This document shows, piece after piece, positions 41,777-48,685 of a stretch of 64,000 nucleotides of DNA (its first letter is position 1; every line of letters begins with the position of its first letter). The stretch comes from Geminicoccaceae bacterium (GTDB lineage Bacteria > Pseudomonadota > Alphaproteobacteria > Geminicoccales > Geminicoccaceae), in NCBI GenBank assembly GCA_025999455.1, contig AP024683.1, positions 1,495,501 to 1,559,500 of the forward strand. Reading direction: 5' to 3'. The notes below the pieces were generated by a model. That model was not told the DNA's origin. It searched no databases and saw nothing but the letters and a program-made list of their open reading frames with translations. The position numbers and the translations under genes were made by a program.

Positions 41777-43473
41777 TCGAGCCGCAGGAACGGGAACCGC
41801 GCCCGCTCGGCCCGCTCGAAGGCGGCGATCCCGGCCCGCTCGTCGACGATCTCGACGACCAGGATGAAATCCGGATCGTCGAAGCTCGGCCGGCCGGGCG
41901 TGCCGCGTTGCGCGAGCTCGGCCAGGATCCGCTCGCCGAGCGCCCGCTCGAGGGCGTTGGCCGAGAGGGCCTTGCCCGGGCCGCGCTTGTGCACCCGGAC
42001 GTGGAAGCTCTTGCCGGCGAGGCGCGGCAGCAGCGGTGCGAAGGCGTCGGCGAGCCGATCGGCCGCCTGCTCGAGCGGGCCGAGCGCGAAGGCGCTCTCG
42101 AGCGGCACGACGCGGGAGAGGAAGTTCATGAGCCCGGGCTCGGCCGCGATCCGCCGGGCGAGGTCCTCGGCGACCGCGCGCGGGTCCTCGACCGCCATGA
42201 CCACGACATTGTGGTAGCCCGTCCGGTGGACCTTGCCGTAGCGGCCGAGGATCCCGAGCGCCTCGCGCCAGCCCTCGCTGTGAGTGGTCGCGACCAGGTT
42301 CCAGTCGATCGGCGGCGGGGCTTTCTTCTCGCGCTCGGCCGCCGGCTCGGCCGGCACGAGCCGGACCGGCTCGGTGCGCGGCTCGGCGAGCCGCGGCGCG
42401 AAGCCTCGGGGCTCGACCGTGACGAGCGCCGAACCGTCCGGCCGTCGCTCGATCGCGATCCGGGCGAAACCGAGCTCCTCGACGAGCGCGGCCGAGGTTT
42501 CGAGATGACCCGTCACGGCCTCGGCGGTGAAGCGCGAGGGGCCGGAAGCGAGGGCGAGCGGCAACAAGAGCTGGTCGGCCAGGTGCCGCTCGATGCAGGC
42601 CGTGCCGGCCTCGAAATCGAGGAGTGCCCGGGCCGCCTCTTCGGCCACGACCTCGGACGCCTTGCCGGGCGCGCCGAGGGCTTGGAACCCGGCCGGCCGG
42701 CGCCCGTGGCAGGCCACGAGCTGGAGGGCGGCGCCCGGCGAAGCGGCCTTGACCCGCTCCGGGCGGATCGAAAGCGGCACGCCCAGGGATTCGAGGAGCT
42801 TGCGGGCGCGGTCGGCGATCCGCTGCGGGATCTTGGCCGGGAGTTCGGCCGCGAGCGCCCGCCCGGCGACCCCCTCGAGCGGCGGCCGCTCGACCGCCTC
42901 GAGCGGGGCGGGGAGCTTCCCGGCGCTGCCGTGGATCCGGGCGCGCAGCACACCCTTGCCGACCGGGAACCAGCCCGTGCGTTCGACCTCGAGCTCGAGG
43001 GCGATGCCGAGCTCCGCGAGCACGGGCTGCCAGACCTCGAGCAGGAAGTCGGCGCTCGGGCTCCAGGGCACGTGCGTGCCGCCCACGAGGCGGAGGTCGG
43101 ACTCGCCGCGGGCGAGCGCGAGCGGCACCGCCACGGCCTGGAGGACGAGGCTCACCGCCCCGGCACTGCCGCCCTCCCGCGCCGCTTCGACGTCGATCTC
43201 GTAGGTCCCGGCGCGGACCGGACCACCCGGCTCGAAGAGGAGCTCGCGCGAGCCGAGCGCGTCGCCCTCGAGCCGCGCGTCGCACAAGGCCGCGAGGGCG
43301 CGGACCGCGCTCAGATGCTGGGCGGCGAGGCCGGGGTTCGGCCGTTTCTCGCGGATCTTCTCGATCCGCACCGGCCGGCCGGCGATCGCCGCGAGCGCGA
43401 GGGCGGTGCGCAGGACCTGCCCGCCACCCTCGCCCCGGCTGCCGTCGATCCGGGTGATGCCGGCCTCCGTCAA
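41773..43473 (-). CDS. rtcA: RNA 3'-terminal phosphate cyclase fused to a THUMP domain
   Basis: A 566-residue protein. Residues 1-345 form a full RtcA: IDGSRGEGGGQVLRTALALA at the N-terminus, KIREKRPNPGLAAQHLSAVRA, GGTHVPWSPS, and the catalytic His297 in ERHLADQLLLPLAL. RtcA converts RNA 3'-phosphate to a 2',3'-cyclic phosphate through an AMP intermediate. A linker (about 355-387) leads to residues 388-555, which resemble a Tan1-type THUMP domain: NLVATTHSEG, RTGYHNVVVM, FLSRVVPLES, SFHVRVHKRGPGKALSANALERALG. THUMP domains bind tRNA ends. Standard RtcA is about 340 residues, so the extension is notable. No RtcB or RtcR gene is nearby. A TTG start has GGAGGGG seven bases upstream. Confidence 0.85.
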   Translation of the reverse strand: MTEAGITRIDGSRGEGGGQVLRTALALAAIAGRPVRIEKIREKRPNPGLAAQHLSAVRALAALCDARLEGDALGSRELLFEPGGPVRAGTYEIDVEAAREGGSAGAVSLVLQAVAVPLALARGESDLRLVGGTHVPWSPSADFLLEVWQPVLAELGIALELEVERTGWFPVGKGVLRARIHGSAGKLPAPLEAVERPPLEGVAGRALAAELPAKIPQRIADRARKLLESLGVPLSIRPERVKAASPGAALQLVACHGRRPAGFQALGAPGKASEVVAEEAARALLDFEAGTACIERHLADQLLLPLALASGPSRFTAEAVTGHLETSAALVEELGFARIAIERRPDGSALVTVEPRGFAPRLAEPRTEPVRLVPAEPAAEREKKAPPPIDWNLVATTHSEGWREALGILGRYGKVHRTGYHNVVVMAVEDPRAVAEDLARRIAAEPGLMNFLSRVVPLESAFALGPLEQAADRLADAFAPLLPRLAGKSFHVRVHKRGPGKALSANALERALGERILAELAQRGTPGRPSFDDPDFILVVEIVDERAGIAAFERAERARFPFLRLD

Positions 43474-43601
43474 AGCTCACCCCTCCGTCCGCCCGGCCGT
43501 CCGACCGCTCCGGCCGGGTCGTGCGAGAGGGTGGCATGGCCGGACCGTCCGGAAAAGGGTCGGGGCCCCGTCCCGGGCATGCGCGCCCTCGCCCGTCCCG
43601 G

Positions 43602-43611
43602 GTTGCGCAAC
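43602..43611. promoter_or_regulatory. Palindrome upstream of the ABC permease genes
   Basis: GTTGCGCAAC is a perfect 10-base palindrome about 100 bases before the first permease gene, in the 236-base divergent gap with rtcA. LacI-type sugar regulators use palindromes of this size and CG centre. No regulator gene is adjacent, so this is only a candidate operator. Confidence 0.3.
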
Positions 43612-43709
43612 GGGCCGTCCTGCGCTCTACCCGCGCCCGGCGGCTTCCGCTAGCGTGCGACGAGCCGTCCGGACGGGACCCGCGGACGGCAGAGAGAGGG
43701 AGGAGCCCG

Positions 43710-44663
43710 GTGGCGACCACGAGCCAGAGGGTGGCTCTACCGCCGGTCGAGCAGAGCTGGCTCGCCCGGCTGTTCGACTGGAAGCCGTTCCTCGTCGTCC
43801 TGTGCATGGCGCCCTGCGTGGGGCTGCTCGTCGTCTTCTTGACCTACCCGCTCGGCCTCGGGATCTGGCTCGGCTTCACCGACACCCGGATCGGCCGGCC
43901 GGGCGAGTGGATCGGCCTCGAGAACTATATTTCGCTCCTCCAGGACGACACCTATCTCATGGCGGTCTGGTGGACGTTCTTCTACACGTTCGTCGCCACG
44001 ATCTTGAAGTTCGTCCTCGGGCTCTGGCTCGCCCTCCTCTTGAACCATCACCTGCCCTTCAAATCCTTCATCCGCGCCATCATCCTGATCCCTTGGATCG
44101 TCCCCACCGTCCTCTCGGCGATCGCCTTCTGGTGGATCTACGACCCGCAGTTCTCGATCATCTCCTACGTCCTCGTCGACAAGCTCGGGCTCTTCGACCA
44201 GTACATCGACTTCCTGGGCGACACCTGGAACGCCCGCTGGTCCTTGATCGCCGCCAACGTCTGGCGCGGGATCCCGTTCGTCGCGATCTGCCTCCTGGCC
44301 GGGCTGCAGACCATCTCGCCCTCGCTCTACGAGGCGGCGATGATCGACGGCGCGAGCTCCTGGCAGCGCTTCTGGCACATCACCTTGCCGATGCTGATGC
44401 CGATCCTCGCGGTCGTCTTGACCTTCTCGGTGATCTTCACCTTCACCGACTTCCAGCTCGTCTATGCGATCACCCGCGGCGGGCCGGCCAATTCGACCCA
44501 TCTCATGGCCACGCTCGCCTTCCAGCGGGCGATCCCGGGCGGTCAGCTCGGCGAGGGGGCGGCGATCGCCGTCTCGATGATCCCGTTCCTGGTCTTCGCC
44601 ACCGTCTTCTCTTATTTCGCCCTCGCCCGGCGCAAGTGGCAGCAGGGAGGCAAGGATGACTGA
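43710..44663 (+). CDS. Carbohydrate ABC transporter permease (MalF-like)
   Basis: A 317-residue inner-membrane permease with six predicted helices. The EAA loop reads YEAAMIDGASSWQRFWHITLP at about residues 210-230, the site contacting the ATPase. It belongs to the carbohydrate-uptake CUT1 class. The GTG start has a GGGAGGAG ribosome-binding site. It overlaps the second permease gene by eight bases. No binding protein or ATPase is found beside it. Confidence 0.92.
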   Translation: MATTSQRVALPPVEQSWLARLFDWKPFLVVLCMAPCVGLLVVFLTYPLGLGIWLGFTDTRIGRPGEWIGLENYISLLQDDTYLMAVWWTFFYTFVATILKFVLGLWLALLLNHHLPFKSFIRAIILIPWIVPTVLSAIAFWWIYDPQFSIISYVLVDKLGLFDQYIDFLGDTWNARWSLIAANVWRGIPFVAICLLAGLQTISPSLYEAAMIDGASSWQRFWHITLPMLMPILAVVLTFSVIFTFTDFQLVYAITRGGPANSTHLMATLAFQRAIPGGQLGEGAAIAVSMIPFLVFATVFSYFALARRKWQQGGKDD

Positions 44664-45555
44664 GGCCGCCGCGACCACCGCGCCCACGAGCGTCACCGAG
44701 CGCAGCGGGCCCATCGAATGGGCCAGCCTGCCGCGCCGCATGGTGACGGTCTACCTGCCGCTCGCCTGTTTCGTCGTCGTCCTGCTCTTCCCCTTCTATT
44801 GGATGACGATCACGACCTTCAAATCCAACGAGGAGCTCTACGACTACAAGAACTACAACCCGTTCTGGGTGAGCTCGCCGACGCTCGCCAACATCAACAA
44901 GCTCCTCTTCCAGACCGACTATCCGAGCTGGCTCGTCACGACCATGACCGTGGCGGTGGTGTCCACGGCCCTTTCGATCTTCGCGAGCGTGCTGGCGGCT
45001 TATGCGATCCAGCGCCTGCGCTTCAAAGGCTCGCAGTGGGTCGGGCTCGCCATCTACCTGGCCTATCTCGTACCGCCCTCGATCCTCTTCATCCCGCTCG
45101 CGACCATGGTCTTCCAGCTCGGGCTGTTCGACAGCCCGATGGCGCTGATCTTGACCTACCCGACCTTCCTCGTGCCGTTCTGCACCTGGCTCTTGATCGG
45201 CTATTTCAAGTCGATCCCCTACGAGCTCGAGGAATGCGCGCTGATCGACGGCGCCACGCGGCTGCAGATCCTCTGGAAGATCACGCTGCCCCTGGCCGTG
45301 CCCGGGTTGATCTCGGCCGGGATCTTCGCCTTCACGCTCTCCTGGAACGAGTTCATCTACGCCTTGGCCTTCATCCAGTCGGCCGAGAAGAAGACCGTGC
45401 CGGTCGCCGTCCTGACCCAGCTCGTCGAGGGCGACGTCTACCATTGGGGCTCTTTGATGGCCGGCGCGCTCTTGGGCTCGATCCCGGTCGCGATCTTCTA
45501 CAGCTTTTTCGTCGAGTACTACGTCTCGAGCCTCACGGGCGCGGTCAAGGAGTGA
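44656..45555 (+). CDS. Carbohydrate ABC transporter permease (MalG-like)
   Basis: A 299-residue inner-membrane permease, partner of the preceding gene. The EAA loop is EECALIDGATRLQILWKITLP (around residues 194-214). Six predicted helices. The pair should form the heterodimeric channel of a sugar or polyol importer; its ATPase and binding protein must be encoded elsewhere or are shared. A GC-rich hairpin-forming segment follows the stop. Confidence 0.92.
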   Translation: MTEAAATTAPTSVTERSGPIEWASLPRRMVTVYLPLACFVVVLLFPFYWMTITTFKSNEELYDYKNYNPFWVSSPTLANINKLLFQTDYPSWLVTTMTVAVVSTALSIFASVLAAYAIQRLRFKGSQWVGLAIYLAYLVPPSILFIPLATMVFQLGLFDSPMALILTYPTFLVPFCTWLLIGYFKSIPYELEECALIDGATRLQILWKITLPLAVPGLISAGIFAFTLSWNEFIYALAFIQSAEKKTVPVAVLTQLVEGDVYHWGSLMAGALLGSIPVAIFYSFFVEYYVSSLTGAVKE

Positions 45556-45711
45556 GCCCGGGCCGAGGAGCGGGGCGGCCCGGGCGGGCCGTCCCGGCCC
45601 GTCCGCGCCTCGGCCCGTCTCTCGCGTAAAAGTTGATTTTTCTCACGGACCTCGCCAAAGAGTCGTGCGACCCGGAAGGCGTCTCGGCAGCGGGACGCGC
45701 GGGAGACGGGG

Positions 45712-47361
45712 ATGTACGCGGCAGGCGGGTTCGGGAGCCGTCGGTCGCCGGCGGGCCGCCGGGCGCGGCTCGAGCGGCTTCGGCTGCGGCGCCGGGCTCG
45801 GCGGGGCGAGGCCGCGGCGCGGGCCCGCGCCGCCTTCCTCGCGACGATGAGCCACGAGATGCGCGAGCCGCTGAACGGCGTGCTCGGCATGGCGCGGCTC
45901 CTCGAGGACACGCCCTTGGCACCCGACCAGGCGGCGCACGTCGCGGCGATCCTCGAGGCGGGTGAGGCGCTCCTCACCCTCGTCAACGACATCCTCGATC
46001 TGTCGCGGATCGACGCTGGCAAGCTCGAGCTCGCCCCGGTCGATCTGGCGCTGCGGCCCTTCCTCGATCGCGTCGTCGGGCTCGTGGCGCCGCGTGCGCG
46101 AGCAAAGGACCTCGCCCTCGAGCTTTCGATCGACCCGGCCGTACCGGAGACCGTCCGCGCGGACCCGGCCCGGCTCCGCCAGGTCCTCCTCAACCTCCTG
46201 GGTAACGCGGTCAAGTTCACCGAGCGCGGCCGCATCCGCCTCGCCGTCACGAGCCGCCGGCAGGAGGACGGCAAAGCCCTCCTCGCCTTCGAGCTCGAGG
46301 ATACCGGGATCGGCATCGAGGCAGGCGACCTCGCCCGGCTGTTCCGGCCCTGGGAGCAGGCCAAGGCGGCGACCGGGCGGCTCTACGGCGGCAGCGGGCT
46401 CGGCCTCGTCGTCGCCCGGCAGATCGTCGAGGCGATGGGCGGCGTGCTCGGCTGCACGAGCCGGCCGGGCGAGGGGACGACCTTCCGCCTGGTCCTGCCG
46501 GTGCCGGTCGTCGAGGGCACGCTGGTCGCCCGCGGTCCGGCCCCGGCGCTCGCCGGCGCCCAGCTCTTGATCGCCGATCCGGTCGAGCGCAGCCGGACCC
46601 AGCTCCGCGACCTCGCGACCTTGTGGGGCATGACCGTGCGGACCGCCGCGACCGGCCGCGAAGCGCTCCAGCTCCTGCGCGAAGCCGCCGATCGAGGTGC
46701 CCCCTTCGAGCTCGCGATCCTCGCCGGCCGGCTCGCCGATCCCGACCCGGTCGGCCTCGCCGAGCGGTTGCGCTTCGAGCCGCGCCTCGCCGGCACGCGG
46801 CTCGTCCTCCTCACCCCGGCCGGGCTCCGCGGCGACGCCCGGCGGGCCGAGGCGGCGGGCTTCGCCGCCTATCTCGCCGAGCCGGTCACCGCCGAGACCT
46901 TGATGGCCTGCCTCAGGACCCTGCGGGCCGGGCCGGGCGCCGGCATCCTCACCCGCTACAGCCTCGCCGAGCGCCGCGGCGGCCCGCTCGCGATCCTGGT
47001 GGTCGACGACAACGCCTTGAATTGCCGGTTGCTGGCGATCCTGCTCGAGCGCGCCGGCCACCGCGTCGTGACGGTCGGGAGTGGCGAGGCCGCCCTCGAG
47101 CGGCTGGCTGCGGAGCCCTTCGACCTCGTGCTCATGGACATGCAAATGCCCGGGCTCGACGGGCTCGAGACCACTCGGCGGATCCGCGCGCTCCCCGATC
47201 CGGTGCGGGCCGCCACCCCTGTCGTGGCGGTCACCGCCAACGCCATGGCCGGCGACGAAGGGCGCTGCCGAGAAGCCGGCATGGACGGCTATCTCACCAA
47301 GCCGGTCGACGGGGCGACCTTGCTCGCCACGGTCGAACGCCACGCCCGTACCGCGTCATAG
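45712..47361 (+). CDS. Sensorless hybrid histidine kinase with pseudo-receiver and receiver
   Basis: A 549-residue protein. After a short basic N-terminus comes HisKA with the phosphorylated His48 (MSHEMREPL), then an HATPase domain (NLLGNAVKFTE, DTGIGIE, GSGLGLVVARQI; about 110-270). The first receiver-like domain (about 283-400) has lost its phospho-Asp (LAILAGRL) and its Lys (YLAEPV). The second (about 425-545) is canonical with Asp476 in LMDMQMPGLDG and the LTKPV Lys. There is no sensor or membrane segment, so input probably comes from a partner protein. It stands directly before the pilus cluster. Confidence 0.9.
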   Translation: MYAAGGFGSRRSPAGRRARLERLRLRRRARRGEAAARARAAFLATMSHEMREPLNGVLGMARLLEDTPLAPDQAAHVAAILEAGEALLTLVNDILDLSRIDAGKLELAPVDLALRPFLDRVVGLVAPRARAKDLALELSIDPAVPETVRADPARLRQVLLNLLGNAVKFTERGRIRLAVTSRRQEDGKALLAFELEDTGIGIEAGDLARLFRPWEQAKAATGRLYGGSGLGLVVARQIVEAMGGVLGCTSRPGEGTTFRLVLPVPVVEGTLVARGPAPALAGAQLLIADPVERSRTQLRDLATLWGMTVRTAATGREALQLLREAADRGAPFELAILAGRLADPDPVGLAERLRFEPRLAGTRLVLLTPAGLRGDARRAEAAGFAAYLAEPVTAETLMACLRTLRAGPGAGILTRYSLAERRGGPLAILVVDDNALNCRLLAILLERAGHRVVTVGSGEAALERLAAEPFDLVLMDMQMPGLDGLETTRRIRALPDPVRAATPVVAVTANAMAGDEGRCREAGMDGYLTKPVDGATLLATVERHARTAS

Positions 47362-47371
47362 GAGAGTGGCA

Positions 47372-47400
47372 TTGCCTTTTCTCAACCAAAAATATATATG
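47372..47400 (+). promoter_or_regulatory. Putative promoter of the pilus cluster
   Basis: TTGCCT (47372-47377) and TATATG (47395-47400) are 17 bases apart, inside a striking AT-rich island (CAACCAAAAATATATATG) in otherwise GC-rich DNA. The major subunit gene starts about 70 bases downstream. Confidence 0.45.
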
Positions 47401-47433
47401 CCGTTCCGTCGCACGCTGCGACCAAGGAATGGC
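47400..47433 (+). other. Leader stem-loop before the pilus genes
   Basis: GCCGTTCC pairs with GGAATGGC (one G-U) and GTCGCA with TGCGAC, with a three-base bulge (CAA) and a CGC loop, giving a 14-bp hairpin. It lies in the 5' leader of the pilus operon or across its transcription start. No T-run follows, so it is not a standard terminator; an mRNA-stabilising or regulatory role is possible. Confidence 0.5.
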
Positions 47434-47472
47434 CAAGCCCTCGCCACGGCACCTGCGAAGGGAGATCGCGCC

Positions 47473-47961
47473 ATGGCTCGGAGGAGAATCGGGAGCGCTG
47501 CGGTGCTCCTCGCCGCCGCCTTCTTCGCGGACCGGCCGGCCGAGGCCGGGACGGACACGGGAACGTTGAGCGTCACCGCAACGGTCACGTCCAACTGCTC
47601 CCTCTCGGGCGGCACCCTCGCCTTCGGCACCTACGTGTCCGGCCAGACCACGAACCTCGACGTCCAAGGCTCGATCAATTACGTCAATTGCGCTCCGGGC
47701 AATATCACTTTCGAGCTCGACAACGGCGCCAACGCCAACGGCACCCAGCGTCGCATGAAGTCGGGCAACAACTTCCTGAACTACGAGATTTACCGCACCA
47801 GCGCTCGTAACTCACGCTGGGGGACCGGACAAGACGCGGTCCAGCTCCAGCTCCTGCAGGGCGGCAACGGCTCCGTCGCGGTCTATGGGCGGATCCCAGC
47901 CGGGCAGACCGTCCCGGCCGGCAGCTACAGCGACACCGTCACCGTGACGATGACCTTCTGA
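47473..47961 (+). CDS. Spore-coat-protein-U domain pilin (Csu-type major subunit)
   Basis: A 162-residue secreted protein with a signal peptide (about 1-25) and one SCPU domain. The two Cys in TSNCSLSGG and NYVNCAPG probably form the conserved disulfide. C-terminal VPAGSYSDTVTVTMTF is the typical donor-accepting strand end. In Csu (archaic chaperone-usher) pili this protein is the major subunit. The ATG, with GGGAG upstream, is chosen so the signal peptide is intact. First of four genes. Confidence 0.87.
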   Translation: MARRRIGSAAVLLAAAFFADRPAEAGTDTGTLSVTATVTSNCSLSGGTLAFGTYVSGQTTNLDVQGSINYVNCAPGNITFELDNGANANGTQRRMKSGNNFLNYEIYRTSARNSRWGTGQDAVQLQLLQGGNGSVAVYGRIPAGQTVPAGSYSDTVTVTMTF

Positions 47962-47974
47962 AGGCCGCTCGCCC

Positions 47975-48685
47975 GTGCCCGCCTGGCGGTTCGCTCTTCT
48001 CCTCCTCGCGGTCCTTTTGTGGCCCGCGAGCGCGGCCGCCGCCGCGACGCTCGGCGTCTCGCCCACCCGGCTCGAACTCGCCCCGGGCAAGCCGGCCGCC
48101 GCGTTGACGGTCACGAACAGCGGCGAGGCCCCCCTTCTCTTGCAGGTCGAAACCTTCGCCTGGCGGGCGGGGACCGCCACCTCCGAGCTCGAGCCCACCC
48201 GGGCGATCCTCGCCGTCCCGCCGATGCTGGAACTCGCGCCGGGCGAGCGGGCGGTGATCCGGGTCGCTCGGCGGGCGAGCACGACGCCCGAGGTCGAGGA
48301 GACCTACCGGGTACTCGTGAGCGAAGTGCCGCGCGAGGAGCCGGGGGTGGGTGGTGTTCGGCTCGCGCTCCGGATGAGCTTGCCGGTCTTCGTGACCCCG
48401 CCCGGGGCGCGTGCCGAGCCGCGTTGGTCGGTCGAACGGGGTCCCGGCGGGCCGAGCCTCGTCGTCGTCAACGAGGGCCGCGCGCATCTCCACGTGCGTC
48501 GCCTCGAGCTCGTCGGCCCGGGCCGGCCGATCCCGCTCGGCGACGGGCCGGTCTACGTGCTGGCCGGCCGCGAACATCGCTGGTCCTTGGCCGGGGCCCG
48601 GCTGGAGGGAGTCCGTGCCCTGTCCGTCCGCGCCGAGACCAACCTCGGTGAGCTCGACCTCGAGATCCCTGCTCGGGGCGGCTAG
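47975..48685 (+). CDS. Periplasmic pilus chaperone (PapD/CsuC-like)
   Basis: A 236-residue chaperone with a signal peptide (about 1-24) and two Ig-like domains. The first begins LGVSPTRLELAPGKPAAALTVTN, and the edge strand EETYRVLVSEVP and LALRMSLPVFV are family features. It escorts pilin subunits to the usher by donor-strand complementation. Start is GTG, 13 bases after the pilin gene. Its end overlaps the usher gene by about 38 bases. Confidence 0.88.
   Translation: MPAWRFALLLLAVLLWPASAAAAATLGVSPTRLELAPGKPAAALTVTNSGEAPLLLQVETFAWRAGTATSELEPTRAILAVPPMLELAPGERAVIRVARRASTTPEVEETYRVLVSEVPREEPGVGGVRLALRMSLPVFVTPPGARAEPRWSVERGPGGPSLVVVNEGRAHLHVRRLELVGPGRPIPLGDGPVYVLAGREHRWSLAGARLEGVRALSVRAETNLGELDLEIPARGG

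Noticed and set aside
40598-43807. Open frame of over 1000 codons on the reverse strand across metZ, the dehydratase and rtcA
   Set aside because: It is an out-of-frame shadow of rtcA and antisense to metZ; codon pattern and motifs support the other genes.
45556-45711. Repeat-rich GC segment after the permease genes as a CRISPR-like or satellite repeat
   Set aside because: It consists of irregular GGCCCGGG-type short palindromes without unit spacing; at most it can form a terminator-like hairpin.
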